This document shows, piece by piece, positions 16,437 through 27,037 of a DNA stretch of 64,000 nucleotides. The stretch covers positions 1 to 64,000 of the forward strand of contig NZ_JAYGHM010000047.1 in assembly GCF_034931125.1 (NCBI RefSeq), read 5' to 3'. This DNA is from Rivularia sp034931125 (GTDB lineage Bacteria > Cyanobacteriota > Cyanobacteriia > Cyanobacteriales > Nostocaceae). Position numbers and translations under genes: made by a program. The notes under the pieces are model-generated. The model was not told the origin of the DNA. It ran no database searches and was given only the letters and a program-made list of their open reading frames with translations. Numbering within the stretch: the first letter of the stretch is position 1; each line of letters starts with the position of its first letter.

Positions 16437-18740
16437 ATGTCTATGACCACTATTGCTCCAGAACAGGTTAACAGCATTATTCGGAACCAGCATCAAGACC
16501 CTTTTGAGATACTTGGTTGTCATAAAATAGAAAAAGACGGTAAAAAAGTTTGGGTTGTACGAGCTTACCTTCCTAATGCGAGTGCTGCATGGGTAGTTTT
16601 TCCGGAGGAACGGAAGGAACAGGAAATGCACAGCGTACATGACCCCCATTTTTTTGAATGTATTGTAGATGCTGAAGAATTAGCCAACTATCAACTCAAA
16701 GTTAAAGAAGGAGACAACGAACGGGTATTCTATGACGCTTATGCCTTTCATTCTCCCAAGCTCACGGAATTTGATTTACACCTGTTTAATGAAGGGAACC
16801 ATCACCGAATTTACGAGAAACTAGGAGCGCATCTCGCTGAAGTTGACGGTGTTAAAGGTGTTTACTTTGCTGTTTGGGCCCCGAATGCACGCAATGTCTC
16901 GGTGCTGGGCGATTTCAACAGTTGGGATGGACGCAAGTATCAAATGCGTAAAAGTTCTGATGTTGGAGTTTGGGAATTATTCATTCCTGAATTGCAGGTA
17001 GGGGAACACTACAAATACGAAATCAAAAACGCTGCGGGACATATTTACGAAAAATCCGATCCCTACGGTTTTGCTCAAGAAGTCCGCCCCAAAACCGCGT
17101 CTATTGTCACTAACTTAGATACTTATCAATGGCGCGATCGCGATTGGATGGAAAAACGCCGTCATACCGATCAGTTGAGTACACCCATTTCAGTTTATGA
17201 AGTGCATTTGGGTTCTTGGCTGCACGCTAGCACAGACGAACCTCATAAGTTGCCAAATGGTGAAGTTGAACCTGTGGTGCCAGTTTCTGACCTTAAAGGT
17301 GGCGCACGCTTTTTAACTTATCGGGAATTAGCAGAAAAACTGATTCCTTATGTTAAAGAATTAGGATACACCCATATTGAAATACTCCCGATCGCGGAAC
17401 ATCCTTTTGATGGTTCTTGGGGATATCAGGTAACTGGTTATTACGCTCCTACCTCCCGTTTTGGTAGTCCTGAAGACTTCATGTACTTTGTTGATGAGTG
17501 TCACAAAAACGAAATTGGTATAATTGTAGATTGGGTTCCCGGTCACTTCCCTAAAGACGGTCACGGTTTAGCTTTCTTCGACGGTACTCATTTATACGAA
17601 CACGCCGACCCCCGTATCGGCGAGCATAAAGGCTGGGGAACGCTGGTATTTAACTATGCGCGTCATGAAGTACGGAATTTCTTGACAGCAAACGCTTTAT
17701 TTTGGTTTGATAAATACCATATTGACGGTATTCGCGTTGATGCAGTAGCTTCAATGCTTTATCTCGATTACTGTCGCGAACCGGGAGAATGGGTTGTAAA
17801 TGAATATGGTGGTAGAGAAAACTTAGCAGCGGTAGAATTTATCCGCAGTGTAAATCACCTGATATTCAGTTATTTCCCCGGTTCGCTTTCGATTGCGGAA
17901 GAATCGACTTCATGGCCTATGGTATCGTGGCCTACCTATACTGGCGGATTGGGCTTTAATTTGAAGTGGAACATGGGCTGGATGCACGATATGCTCGATT
18001 ATTTCAGCATGGACCCTTGGTTCCGCCAGTTTCATCAAAACAATCTGACCTTTAGTATGTGGTATCACCACAGCGAAAACTTCATGTTAGCGTTGTCCCA
18101 TGATGAAGTAGTGCATGGTAAAAGTAATATTATCGGTAAAATGCCCGGAGATAACTGGCAAAAACTAGCCAACGTGCGCTGTTTATTTGCCTTTATGTTT
18201 GCTCATCCCGGCAAGAAAACCATGTTTATGAGCATGGAATTTGGGCAGTGGACTGAATGGAATGATTGGGCAGATTTACAATGGAGTTTGTTGCAATTTG
18301 AGCCACACCAGCAGTTAAAAACATTCTTCAAAAATTTAAATCATCTTTACCGTAGCGAACCCGCTTTGTACACTCAAGACTTTGAAGAACCTGGGTTCGA
18401 GTGGATTGACTGTAGCGATAATCGTCACAGCGTAGTTTCATTTATCCGTCGCGATAAAGATTCAGAAGATTTTGTCGTTGCTGTTTGTAATTTTACTCCA
18501 CAACCCCATTCTCACTATCGTATCGGCGTACCCACACCTGGATTTTATACCGAATTATTTAACAGCGATGCGCGAGAGTACGGCGGTAGCAACATGGGTA
18601 ATTTAGGCGGTAAATGGACGAATAATTGGTCAATGCACAATCAAGAGCATTCTTTAGATTTATGTCTACCACCATTAGGAGTATTAATTTTGAAATTGGA
18701 TCGGAATAAAACTGCTCAGATGATGAAAGAACAACATTGA
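16437..18740 (+). CDS. glgB: 1,4-alpha-glucan branching enzyme
   Basis: GlgB introduces alpha-1,6 branches into glycogen, the cyanobacterial carbon store. The order is an N-terminal CBM48-type region, repeated in part (WVVFPEER... then the VYFAVWAPNARNVSVLGDFN motif), a GH13 catalytic barrel, and a C-terminal beta domain. Catalytic residues are visible: nucleophile Asp435 in GIRVDAVASM, acid/base Glu488 in SIAEESTSW, and Asp556 in SHDEVVHGK. The 767-residue length is normal for the two-CBM type. The ATG is followed by a second Met codon two codons later. A TnpB relic is inserted directly after its stop codon. Confidence 0.97.
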   Translation: MSMTTIAPEQVNSIIRNQHQDPFEILGCHKIEKDGKKVWVVRAYLPNASAAWVVFPEERKEQEMHSVHDPHFFECIVDAEELANYQLKVKEGDNERVFYDAYAFHSPKLTEFDLHLFNEGNHHRIYEKLGAHLAEVDGVKGVYFAVWAPNARNVSVLGDFNSWDGRKYQMRKSSDVGVWELFIPELQVGEHYKYEIKNAAGHIYEKSDPYGFAQEVRPKTASIVTNLDTYQWRDRDWMEKRRHTDQLSTPISVYEVHLGSWLHASTDEPHKLPNGEVEPVVPVSDLKGGARFLTYRELAEKLIPYVKELGYTHIEILPIAEHPFDGSWGYQVTGYYAPTSRFGSPEDFMYFVDECHKNEIGIIVDWVPGHFPKDGHGLAFFDGTHLYEHADPRIGEHKGWGTLVFNYARHEVRNFLTANALFWFDKYHIDGIRVDAVASMLYLDYCREPGEWVVNEYGGRENLAAVEFIRSVNHLIFSYFPGSLSIAEESTSWPMVSWPTYTGGLGFNLKWNMGWMHDMLDYFSMDPWFRQFHQNNLTFSMWYHHSENFMLALSHDEVVHGKSNIIGKMPGDNWQKLANVRCLFAFMFAHPGKKTMFMSMEFGQWTEWNDWADLQWSLLQFEPHQQLKTFFKNLNHLYRSEPALYTQDFEEPGFEWIDCSDNRHSVVSFIRRDKDSEDFVVAVCNFTPQPHSHYRIGVPTPGFYTELFNSDAREYGGSNMGNLGGKWTNNWSMHNQEHSLDLCLPPLGVLILKLDRNKTAQMMKEQH

Positions 18741-18743
18741 CAC

Positions 18744-18767
18744 TCCTCGACTATCCAGTTACGAGGA
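18744..18767 (-). other. IS605-type right-end hairpin, possible omega-RNA end
   Basis: TCCTCG and CGAGGA form a 6-bp stem with a 12-nt loop. Read on the minus strand it lies 3' of tnpB, where the omega (re)RNA scaffold ends in this family. The next bases, which would be the guide, read into the glgB stop codon and 3' end. Confidence 0.5.
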
Positions 18768-18804
18768 TTCTTTAATCTAAGACATGACTTGCTCAATCAG
18801 GTTT

Positions 18805-19212
18805 TCACGCCTCTTGAGTAGGGGTCTCATCTCCTAAAGCGTTGCTTGCGCTTGCACTGAGCCTAGCCGAAGTGTCAAGCGCAAAAGTTCCGGTATGCCC
18901 TACCGTACTCAATCCTCGACTAAGGATGATTCTAGCTGCGTTTTCGTCTCTATCCATCACACAACCACATTTGCAAACGTGAGTGCGTGTTGATAGCGTT
19001 TTTTTAACATTTTCACCACAGCTAGAGCATTCTTGGCTACTATATTGCGGATTTACGGCTACCGTGACTCTCTTGAACACTTTTCCAAAGTATTCAAGAG
19101 AGTCACGGAACTGGTACCAAGATGCGTCATTAATAGACTTAGCTAAACAATGATTTTTCGCCATATTTTTAACCCTCAAGTCTTCATAAGCTATCAAGTC
19201 GCCTTTTTTACA
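18805..19212 (-). pseudogene. tnpB: TnpB (IS605 OrfB) C-terminal fragment
   Basis: About 135 residues from the C-terminal end of an RNA-guided TnpB nuclease. They include the RuvC-II strand with its glutamate (IAYEDLRVKNM), the zinc finger (CSSCG and CKCGC), and the RuvC-III aspartate (DRDENAARII). The RuvC-I aspartate and the whole N-terminal recognition part are missing. No ATG is present; the frame could start only at a TTG (19197). It cannot be an active nuclease. The C-terminal tail after the RuvC-III helix is Ser/Thr/Ala-rich, as usual. Confidence 0.85.
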
Positions 19213-19231
19213 GTAGCCAGATGTTCACTGC

Positions 19232-20308
19232 TCACTGCAAAAAATTCACCACTGTTTGAGCAATCACTTCATTTCCATCAGTTGCGATGGGTTCCTGACA
19301 GCGCGGTGGCTGTAACGGTTGTTTGAGAAATTCCCAGGAACTTTCAAATAATTCCGCAGGAGTCAGAATTTGATGATAATTGTAATTTGATATGCCTTCT
19401 ATCAGAAAAGCTGCCTCGGCGAAGTTATCTCTAGTTACTGAAATAATCGGCACTCCTAATTTAGTCGCTTCCGAGAAAGTACCGTATCCAGGTTTAGAAA
19501 CTACTCGCCCGCAAATTGGCATAAAATCAACAGGACGAGTTTTTACATCCTGGACTTTGATTAAGTTGGGTAAATCTGGTGCCGATTTGTCAAAGGTAAT
19601 AAATTGCCAATCTGGAAAATAAGCCAGGTTTTCGTAAGGTATTTGCTGTATACCCAAACCGCCAAAGGTAAGCAGTACTGTCTTTTCGCGAGGTGTGGTT
19701 ATTTTCCACCGGGATTTTATTTCCGAAGCATCAAAAAAAGGAGAACCACCAGTTAAACCGACATCAGTTATATTTTGAAACGTTTGCATCGGTTCGTGGA
19801 AAGGAAGACGAAAAAGGCGATCGCATTTTCCATAGCATTCCCCAATCCAGTCAGCAATGTTAATAAAATCACCGTTCCAATCTCGGTAAATAAAATCCCA
19901 GCCAAAATTACTCATCATCCAGCAAGGAACATTCGCCGCTTGACCAATTTCAGCAGCTAAAAAGGGAATGTCTGCCAAAATTAAATTCACACGATTTTGA
20001 TGAATAAAATCAACTTCGGAAGCAATAATAGAACGATGATTTTTCTTGATTTCTAAGAGTTTTTCTAAAGTAGCCTGCTTATCCATTTTCAAGCTGTCGG
20101 CTTGGATCGCCCCCAAATCGTAAGCACGGGGACGATGAATAAAATCACCTTTGATATAGCATTCCAACAACCAACGCGGTGCGGTTGTCACCATAATTAA
20201 TAATACTTCTGGACACAATTGTTGAATAGTCGCTGCAACAGCAGCAGTACGAGTCGCGTGTCCAAAACCGTGATTGGTAATTGCAATATATATAATGGGA
20301 CGTTGCAT
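19232..20308 (-). CDS. MurG-like glycosyltransferase (GT-B)
   Basis: A 358-residue soluble protein with the layout of GT28/GT-B enzymes. An N-terminal Rossmann half starts with YIAITNHGFGHATRTAAVA, the glycine-rich acceptor loop of this group. A C-terminal nucleotide-sugar half includes VLLTFGGLG, PICGRVVSKPGYGTFSEA (the donor-binding loop with the conserved GYGT/EA) and GVPIISVTRDNFAEAAFL. It may transfer a sugar to a lipid or wall acceptor, but the acceptor cannot be told. It is monocistronic, and its 3' end touches the TnpB relic. The ATG at 20308 is supported by immediate onset of the conserved domain. Confidence 0.8.
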   Translation of the reverse strand: MQRPIIYIAITNHGFGHATRTAAVAATIQQLCPEVLLIMVTTAPRWLLECYIKGDFIHRPRAYDLGAIQADSLKMDKQATLEKLLEIKKNHRSIIASEVDFIHQNRVNLILADIPFLAAEIGQAANVPCWMMSNFGWDFIYRDWNGDFINIADWIGECYGKCDRLFRLPFHEPMQTFQNITDVGLTGGSPFFDASEIKSRWKITTPREKTVLLTFGGLGIQQIPYENLAYFPDWQFITFDKSAPDLPNLIKVQDVKTRPVDFMPICGRVVSKPGYGTFSEATKLGVPIISVTRDNFAEAAFLIEGISNYNYHQILTPAELFESSWEFLKQPLQPPRCQEPIATDGNEVIAQTVVNFLQ

Positions 20309-20380
20309 ATTTGGGAATAGGGGATGGGGTATGGATAGGAAGTTGTTATACCATTTTTGTATAAAGATGCGCTTAATTTA

Positions 20381-20396
20381 GCCTACGTAAGTAGGC
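20381..20396. repeat. GCCTAC-GTAA-GTAGGC palindrome
   Basis: A 6-bp perfect stem within a TAGCCTACGTAAGTAGGCTTTGT stretch; a similar CTAAGTAGGTTGGCTTTGTAG phrase occurs at 33605-33625. It stands where the upstream part of the response-regulator relic should be. Confidence 0.5.
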
Positions 20397-20440
20397 TTTG
20401 TAATATTAGCCCCAGCCTTCTAACGGGTGTCTTTTTATAT

Positions 20441-20545
20441 CTAAGCAAAAGAACCGTAAAAAACTACGTTACCCAAATTTTAGGGCGACTTGGATTAAGA
20501 GATACCCAAGCCGCCCTATGGGCTAAAGAGAATTTGGTGATTTAG
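20441..20545 (+). pseudogene. 3' stump of a NarL/LuxR-type response regulator
   Basis: The last 34 residues read LSKRTVKNYVTQILGRLGL and continue RDTQAALWAKENLVI. This is the recognition helix and final helix of a LuxR-type DNA-binding domain, whose usual form ends GLRDRTQAALWA. One residue is missing there. The receiver domain and the first half of the helix-turn-helix are absent, replaced by a repeat-like sequence. An upstream start (20357) gives a 62-residue frame, but it lacks any domain. Confidence 0.75.
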
Positions 20546-20586
20546 TTAGTTATTAGTTACTAGTTGGTTGATAATCGTCAAAATTA

Positions 20587-20622
20587 TTAACTCTTAACTC
20601 CTAACTCCTAACTCCTAACTTA
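20587..20622. repeat. Heptameric tandem repeat (TAACTCC)
   Basis: Tandem TAACTCC units directly after the groEL stop codon. The same heptamer stands at 35683-35724, 39590-39621, 42395-42426 and 44441-44470. Confidence 0.8.
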
Positions 20623-20623
20623 C

Positions 20624-22309
<1,686 letters not shown>

Positions 22310-22341
22310 TTTTTCACTCACAAGCAATCTTATTTTACAAT

Positions 22342-22368
22342 TTAGCACTCAAGAAGGCAGAGTGCTAA
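22342..22368. promoter_or_regulatory. CIRCE operator (HrcA site)
   Basis: TTAGCACTC, nine bases, GAGTGCTAA: an exact match to the consensus inverted repeat bound by HrcA. It stands 32 bp before the groEL ATG. Confidence 0.97.
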
Positions 22369-22466
22369 CTAAGCTAGCAATTCAGATTACAGATCTTCGG
22401 AACAAAAATGATTAATATACAGTTGATAGTCATGATAGATACTGACATTCATATAGGAATCGGGAG

Positions 22467-23546
22467 ATGAATATATACAGTTCCCTTAAGTCTCTCGGTA
22501 TTGCTGAACCAAGCGGTTCCGGCTGGTTAGCAGTTGTGTTTACGTTTTTATTAGCTCTAGTTGTAAGCTGGAGTTTAATTCCGAAAATTCGTACATTTGC
22601 TTTGCGAGTAGGTTGGGCAGACCAACCAAATGCAAGGCGTTTGAACCGAGAACCTCTACCCAATGCGGGAGGATTAGCTATTTATGCAGGAGTAATTGCC
22701 GCTGTTACCCTTGCTAGTTTATTAAGACCAATTGAATTAGAAAATGTATTAGCACAAGTTTTAACCGTATTACTGGGCGGCTCAATATTAGTTTTGGTAG
22801 GTTTTATAGATGACCAATTTGGCTTACCCGCTTCTTTCCGATTATTGGTACAAATTTTAACCGCGCTCTTACTAGTTGCTAACCATATTGGTTTTGAAGT
22901 AACTTTCAACACTCCTATAGATTCTACGCTGTCAACCTTACTGACGGTGTTGTGGGTGGTAGGAATTACAAATGCGATTAATTTAATGGATGGTATGGAT
23001 GGTTTAGCGGGAGGAGTTAGCTTTATCACCGCCATGAGCTTATTAGCAGTTTCCGCTCAGTTTCCTAACCGTGCGGCAGCGACTTTAGTTTTAGCAGCTT
23101 TGGGTGGTTCAGCACTAGGCTTTTTACGCCATAACTTCCATCCCTCAAAAATTATTATGGGTGATGCCGGAGCTTATTTCTTCGGTTATGTATTAGCCGC
23201 AACCAGTATTTTAGGTGAGTTACAAATAACGACGGTGTTATCAGTATTACCTCCAGTAGTGTTTCTTCTACTGCCAGTACTAGATACTACTCAAGTTTTT
23301 GTACGACGTATAGCAGCAGGTAAAAACCCTCTTAATACTCCAGGAAAAGACCATTTGCACCATCGTTTGTTAGCTTGGGGTTTATCTCAACGCCATGCAA
23401 CGCTTATACTTTGGTCGATAACTTTAGTTTTTAACTGGTTTGGAATGTCTATACGAGGTATGACTCCCATAGTAATTTTTACTACTACTTTTTCAATTGT
23501 GATACTTTTAGCCTTTACTGTTTGGCGAAAAACGCAGAAAGCTTGA
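22467..23546 (+). CDS. WecA/MraY-family polyprenyl-phosphate sugar-1-phosphate transferase
   Basis: Integral membrane enzyme, 359 residues with about ten hydrophobic segments, that loads a sugar phosphate from a UDP-sugar onto undecaprenyl phosphate. Family motifs are present in order: the Asp-Asp pair 115-116 (GFIDDQFGLP), NLMDGMDGLAGG at 172-183, MGDAGAYFFG near 231-240, and the HLHHR motif at 296-300. The HLHH form and overall fit are of the WecA/TagO type rather than MraY, so it likely starts O-antigen, exopolysaccharide or wall glycan synthesis. An AGGA ribosome site lies 8 nt before the ATG. It is divergent from groEL. Confidence 0.9.
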   Translation: MNIYSSLKSLGIAEPSGSGWLAVVFTFLLALVVSWSLIPKIRTFALRVGWADQPNARRLNREPLPNAGGLAIYAGVIAAVTLASLLRPIELENVLAQVLTVLLGGSILVLVGFIDDQFGLPASFRLLVQILTALLLVANHIGFEVTFNTPIDSTLSTLLTVLWVVGITNAINLMDGMDGLAGGVSFITAMSLLAVSAQFPNRAAATLVLAALGGSALGFLRHNFHPSKIIMGDAGAYFFGYVLAATSILGELQITTVLSVLPPVVFLLLPVLDTTQVFVRRIAAGKNPLNTPGKDHLHHRLLAWGLSQRHATLILWSITLVFNWFGMSIRGMTPIVIFTTTFSIVILLAFTVWRKTQKA

Positions 23547-23640
23547 ATTAAATTAGATAATGGGCATTGGGCATAGGGCATTTTTTGTCCCTCTGTTAGC
23601 TTTACTTTCTGTGCCTCCTCTGCCCAATCAGTTCCTTAAT

Positions 23641-24042
23641 CTACCAAATTACATTCGGGTAAAAATTTCTTATTTGTTTATCTGCCGTGATAATTGAAGC
23701 TTGATTAATTCTGGCTAATGCTACAACAACTCTATCTACTGGATCTCGATGCTCCCATTCTAGTTTGACGCTTTCTAAGCACAAATCTTCATTAATGGGG
23801 ACAATACTAACAACGCTAGATTTTTTCAAAGAGGCTACGTGTTCATTCAAATCGACTCCTAAATCTAGTTTTTTGTTTTTTATTTTGATGGCGATTTCCC
23901 AGATAGCAGTAGAAGGAACAATACCGTTTTTATCGGTTTCCATCTGTTTGCAAGCTTCTGTTGCAGCTTGAGAAAGTTTATCTGGATCTATACTCCACCA
24001 AATCAAAGCGCAAGTATCAAGGACAATCAAAACTCCCCCCAT
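23641..24042 (-). CDS. vapC: VapC-type PIN-domain toxin
   Basis: PIN ribonuclease of about 130 residues. The acidic core is visible: Asp in LIVLDTCALIWW, Glu in STAIWEIAIK, the Asp pair in HRDPVDRVVVALA, and Asp in IITADKQI. The frame's ATG at 24042 overlaps the antitoxin by 16 bases. A TTG at 24030, inside a TTGA overlap and with GGGGGAG just upstream, would give the more usual beginning (M)IVLDT and may be the true start. It is expected to cleave RNA and to be blocked by the Phd-like protein encoded before it. Confidence 0.88.
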   Translation of the reverse strand: MGGVLIVLDTCALIWWSIDPDKLSQAATEACKQMETDKNGIVPSTAIWEIAIKIKNKKLDLGVDLNEHVASLKKSSVVSIVPINEDLCLESVKLEWEHRDPVDRVVVALARINQASIITADKQIRNFYPNVIW

Positions 24043-24254
24043 TCCTCAGTTGTTGGAGTAGTTAAATCTTCAAAATATTTTACTTTGCCGCGCATTTGTC
24101 CAAACAAGTCTTCTGTTGAAGGTGAATCGCTATATCTGGAGATTTTCACCACTGGTTTTCCTCTATCGGTTACTACAATTTCTTCCCCTGACTCTACAAG
24201 ACGCAAAAACTCTAGCAGTTTACTTTTAAGTTTACTTTTAGAAATTGTTTTCAT
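24027..24254 (-). CDS. Phd/YefM-type antitoxin
   Basis: A 75-residue antitoxin with the Phd/YefM N-terminal DNA-binding fold (KTISKSKLKSKLLEFLRLVES, then EEIVVTDRGKPVVKI) and an acidic C-terminal arm (about 50-75) that would wrap the toxin. The frame opens at a GTG (24281), but AGGGG lies 7 nt before the ATG at 24254, which decides the start. It overlaps the VapC gene and probably autoregulates the pair. Confidence 0.88.
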   Translation of the reverse strand: MKTISKSKLKSKLLEFLRLVESGEEIVVTDRGKPVVKISRYSDSPSTEDLFGQMRGKVKYFEDLTTPTTEEWGEF

Positions 24255-24361
24255 GATGCCCCTAGTCATGGCTATGGTCACATTTAGAATATATCATGAT
24301 TGCTTCATACAAATCATGTGGACAAAGAGATGGGGATGAGGACAAGCAATTACCAACTTTC

Positions 24362-25684
24362 TTAAATTTGATTCCTTGCTTTCAACTGCAAATAGCGATC
24401 AACTAATTGATCTGTAATTTGATTTGCTGGTGCATCGAGTACCAATACACCTTTTTGTTTGAGTTGAGCGAATGCTACTTGACGTTGAGATAATAGATCT
24501 AAAGCTACTGCACGATTGTAAGCATCTGTAACCCCTGGTTCTGTTGCAGTATGCGCCAATTTGTCTACTTTTGGATCGCGTAAAGTTACGCAAAATGGTA
24601 AGTAACGAGGTGACAATTTAGTAAGTGCGGCTAAAAGTTCGGTGGAAGCGGTGACATCGATGATGTCTGTAATTAAAACTACTAAACAGCGTCTGGTTTG
24701 TTGCTGTACAACTTTTGTCACTGCACCCAAATAATCCGATTCCATTAAAACTGGTTGGATTGGGGTCAATTGATCGATTAAATTATTTAACTGATGTTGA
24801 CCGCGTTGTGGGGGAATCCACGTATGTATTTGGCGGTCAAATACACCACAGCCTACTTTATCACCTCGATGCAATCCGGCTAAGGCTAAAGATAAAGCGG
24901 CATTCAAACCCCAGTCAAATCGCTGTAAATTCTGCACTCTCGCTGTCATTAAGCGTCCTCTATCGAGCAAAATCATCAAGGTCTGCTCTTGTTCGGGTTC
25001 CAACACCCTAACTAATGGTGAATTTCCATATGTAGCCCTACGTGCGGTAGCTTTCCAGTCAATAAACCGTAAATCGTCCCCGGTACGGTAATTTCGCAAT
25101 TCTGCAAATTCGGTACCGATACCCATTTGACGAAGTTTACGCAGCGAACCAGATGATTTTAATGTCAAGCGAATAGATAGCGATCGCAATCCCATTAAAT
25201 CTGGATAAACCTTGATTTTGAAGCTTTGAGGAGTTTTCCAATTGTGCCACGCTAACCCCCAAGCACCAAGTTGACGCACCTGGATATCTCCCCAAGCAAA
25301 TTCTCCTCGTTGGGTGGGATGGACTGTATATTTTAATTCTTGAGTATTGTTAACTGGAATAGCAGCGCGGAGTTTAACCGCAGACGCTCCAAATCCGCTG
25401 GGGTAATAGTCGGAAATTTCCACAATAGCTTTGGATTTCTGGGATTTTACCGTTAAGTCAACGGGATTATCTCTGCCAATTGAAAGTCTTGGGGGTACTT
25501 CGCGAGTAATTTCAACGCGATTATTTCGTACTTGCCAACTATCTATAAATATTAATAATAATATCACTGCATCGAAGATTAAAATAGCAGCAATACTTCT
25601 AGGAATGCCGATAAAAATAGATAGAATCGGGGCAATAATAATCCCTGATATTAATAAAAAGTAACTACGTTTGGAAGGAATCAT
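24362..25684 (-). CDS. DUF58 protein of a MoxR operon
   Basis: A 440-residue protein with two N-terminal membrane segments (about 8-26 and 29-50), an extracytoplasmic-type beta region, and then the DUF58 core. The core carries the signature GTEFAELRNYRTGDDLRFIDW (about residues 190-211) and a VWA-like strand (LMILLDRGRLMT) with altered metal site. DUF58 proteins are encoded with MoxR ATPases and are thought to be chaperoned by them in complex assembly. It is last in the run DUF2243-DUF4129-DUF4350-MoxR-DUF58. The 250-base gap before it may hold a separate promoter. Confidence 0.9.
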   Translation of the reverse strand: MIPSKRSYFLLISGIIIAPILSIFIGIPRSIAAILIFDAVILLLIFIDSWQVRNNRVEITREVPPRLSIGRDNPVDLTVKSQKSKAIVEISDYYPSGFGASAVKLRAAIPVNNTQELKYTVHPTQRGEFAWGDIQVRQLGAWGLAWHNWKTPQSFKIKVYPDLMGLRSLSIRLTLKSSGSLRKLRQMGIGTEFAELRNYRTGDDLRFIDWKATARRATYGNSPLVRVLEPEQEQTLMILLDRGRLMTARVQNLQRFDWGLNAALSLALAGLHRGDKVGCGVFDRQIHTWIPPQRGQHQLNNLIDQLTPIQPVLMESDYLGAVTKVVQQQTRRCLVVLITDIIDVTASTELLAALTKLSPRYLPFCVTLRDPKVDKLAHTATEPGVTDAYNRAVALDLLSQRQVAFAQLKQKGVLVLDAPANQITDQLVDRYLQLKARNQI

Positions 25685-25934
25685 AATTAAATAATTACTT
25701 GAACATTTCTAACAAAAACTTTTGATCATTATTTGATGTTTTTATAACCGTTACAATCGTAACTCATGAAAAAGTTATTTAAAACATAAAGTAACGTTTT
25801 TGCTCCGTGCATTTTCATTTCCAACGAGAATTTAATCCATCAATTCCGGATGGTGCGTTACGGCATTACTTGAATAGTAATCTTAAATAATATTTACTCG
25901 TGCCGTAACAGACCCTACAAAATAATTTTTTCCT

Positions 25935-26885
25935 TTATCTCGGTACTGGAACTTTATTAAGTATGGACGAAATTACCGCATCCATTTCCAAACCATCTAA
26001 CATTGCTTCGGGTTTCAAAATAAATCGATGTCGCAACAAAGGAAGCGCGATCGCTTTCACGTCATCGGGGGTAACAAAATCTCTTCCCGCTAAATATGCT
26101 GCTGCTTGAGATGTCACAAACCACGCATTTGCAGCACGAGGAGATGCACCCAAGGCTAAATCGGGATTTTGACGCGATGTCCTCACCAATGCTAAAAGAT
26201 AGTCAATAATCGCTTCGGTGACTTTAACTTGTTTTACCGCTTCCCTCAACTCAATAATTTCTTCTACTCTAGCTACAGGTTTAATACTGGCAATATCCGT
26301 CCTTCTGGCTGAAAATCCCGCTTGACGGTTGAGCAACATTTGCTTTTCGGAAGCTTGATCGGGATAATCTACTACCAACTTGAATAAAAATCTATCTAAC
26401 TGCGCTTCTGGTAAAGGATAAGTCCCTTCAAATTCTAAAGGGTTTTGTGTAGCGATCGCCCAAAATAATTCTGGCAGAGGTAAGCTTTCACCATCCAATG
26501 TTACCTGTAATTCTTCCATCCCTTCCAACAGCGCTGCTTGTGTTTTTGGAGGGGTACGGTTAATTTCGTCTGCTAACAATACTTGAGTGAATATCGGTCC
26601 TTTTTTTAAACTGAAACTGCGAGTATTCAAATCGAAAATATTCGTACCCGTAATATCTGAAGGTAATACATCTGGAGTTAATTGAATGCGGCGAAAATCT
26701 GCTTGAATTAACTGTGCCATTACTTTTACCAGGAGCGTTTTACCAGTTCCCGGTACTCCTTCCAAGATAATATGTCCACCTGCTAGCAGTGCAATTAGCA
26801 GTTGATTAATAAGGGTAGATTGTCCCACAACTACTTTATTTAGGGCTTGAGCAAGGTTATTAATTACGGGATTGATTTGATTCAT
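25935..26885 (-). CDS. MoxR-family AAA+ ATPase
   Basis: A 316-residue ATPase. Walker A is GVPGTGKT (43-50), Walker B is LLADEINRTPPKTQAALLE (from about 102), with sensor ATQNP and the C-terminal lid (PRAANAW, FVTPDDV). MoxR ATPases act as chaperone-like motors that mature partner complexes, here probably the DUF58, DUF4129 and DUF4350 membrane proteins. All lie on the same strand and in the usual grouping. The ATG at 26885 is the natural family start. Confidence 0.94.
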   Translation of the reverse strand: MNQINPVINNLAQALNKVVVGQSTLINQLLIALLAGGHIILEGVPGTGKTLLVKVMAQLIQADFRRIQLTPDVLPSDITGTNIFDLNTRSFSLKKGPIFTQVLLADEINRTPPKTQAALLEGMEELQVTLDGESLPLPELFWAIATQNPLEFEGTYPLPEAQLDRFLFKLVVDYPDQASEKQMLLNRQAGFSARRTDIASIKPVARVEEIIELREAVKQVKVTEAIIDYLLALVRTSRQNPDLALGASPRAANAWFVTSQAAAYLAGRDFVTPDDVKAIALPLLRHRFILKPEAMLDGLEMDAVISSILNKVPVPR

Positions 26886-27006
26886 ATGACATTAAAAGTA
26901 ATTTCAGCAGAATTAATTTAGCTAGACGCAGACACATGGATGCAGGTAGATATTTTATATTTAAATTGCAGATTTAATTTATTAATTTGAAGTTTTCTAA
27001 ATATCG

Positions 27007-27022
27007 GGCGGTTTCAACCGCC
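27007..27022. repeat. GGCGGTTTCAACCGCC palindrome
   Basis: A perfect palindrome, followed by a T-run on the plus strand. The same words form the arms of the larger element at 51708-51823. Confidence 0.6.
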
Positions 27023-27037
27023 ATTTTTTTCATTTTC

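Larger units (their letters stand above)
18741..19231 (-). mobile_element. IS200/IS605-type insertion sequence remnant
   Basis: This stretch contains the 3' third of a tnpB gene and a right-end hairpin (18744-18767) that begins just after the glgB stop. The left end, any tnpA and the first part of tnpB are missing, so the element cannot move by itself. Its truncated side stops next to the glycosyltransferase gene ending at 19232. Confidence 0.75.

Noticed and set aside
25849..25920. Possible small RNA or attenuator before DUF58
   Set aside because: The GTGCGTTACGGC/GCCGTAAC words match a dispersed repeat type and there is no T-run or leader peptide.
27007..27030. Intrinsic terminator between MoxR and DUF4350
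   Set aside because: The hairpin is followed by T only on the plus strand, while the genes run on the minus strand. It matches a dispersed repeat instead.
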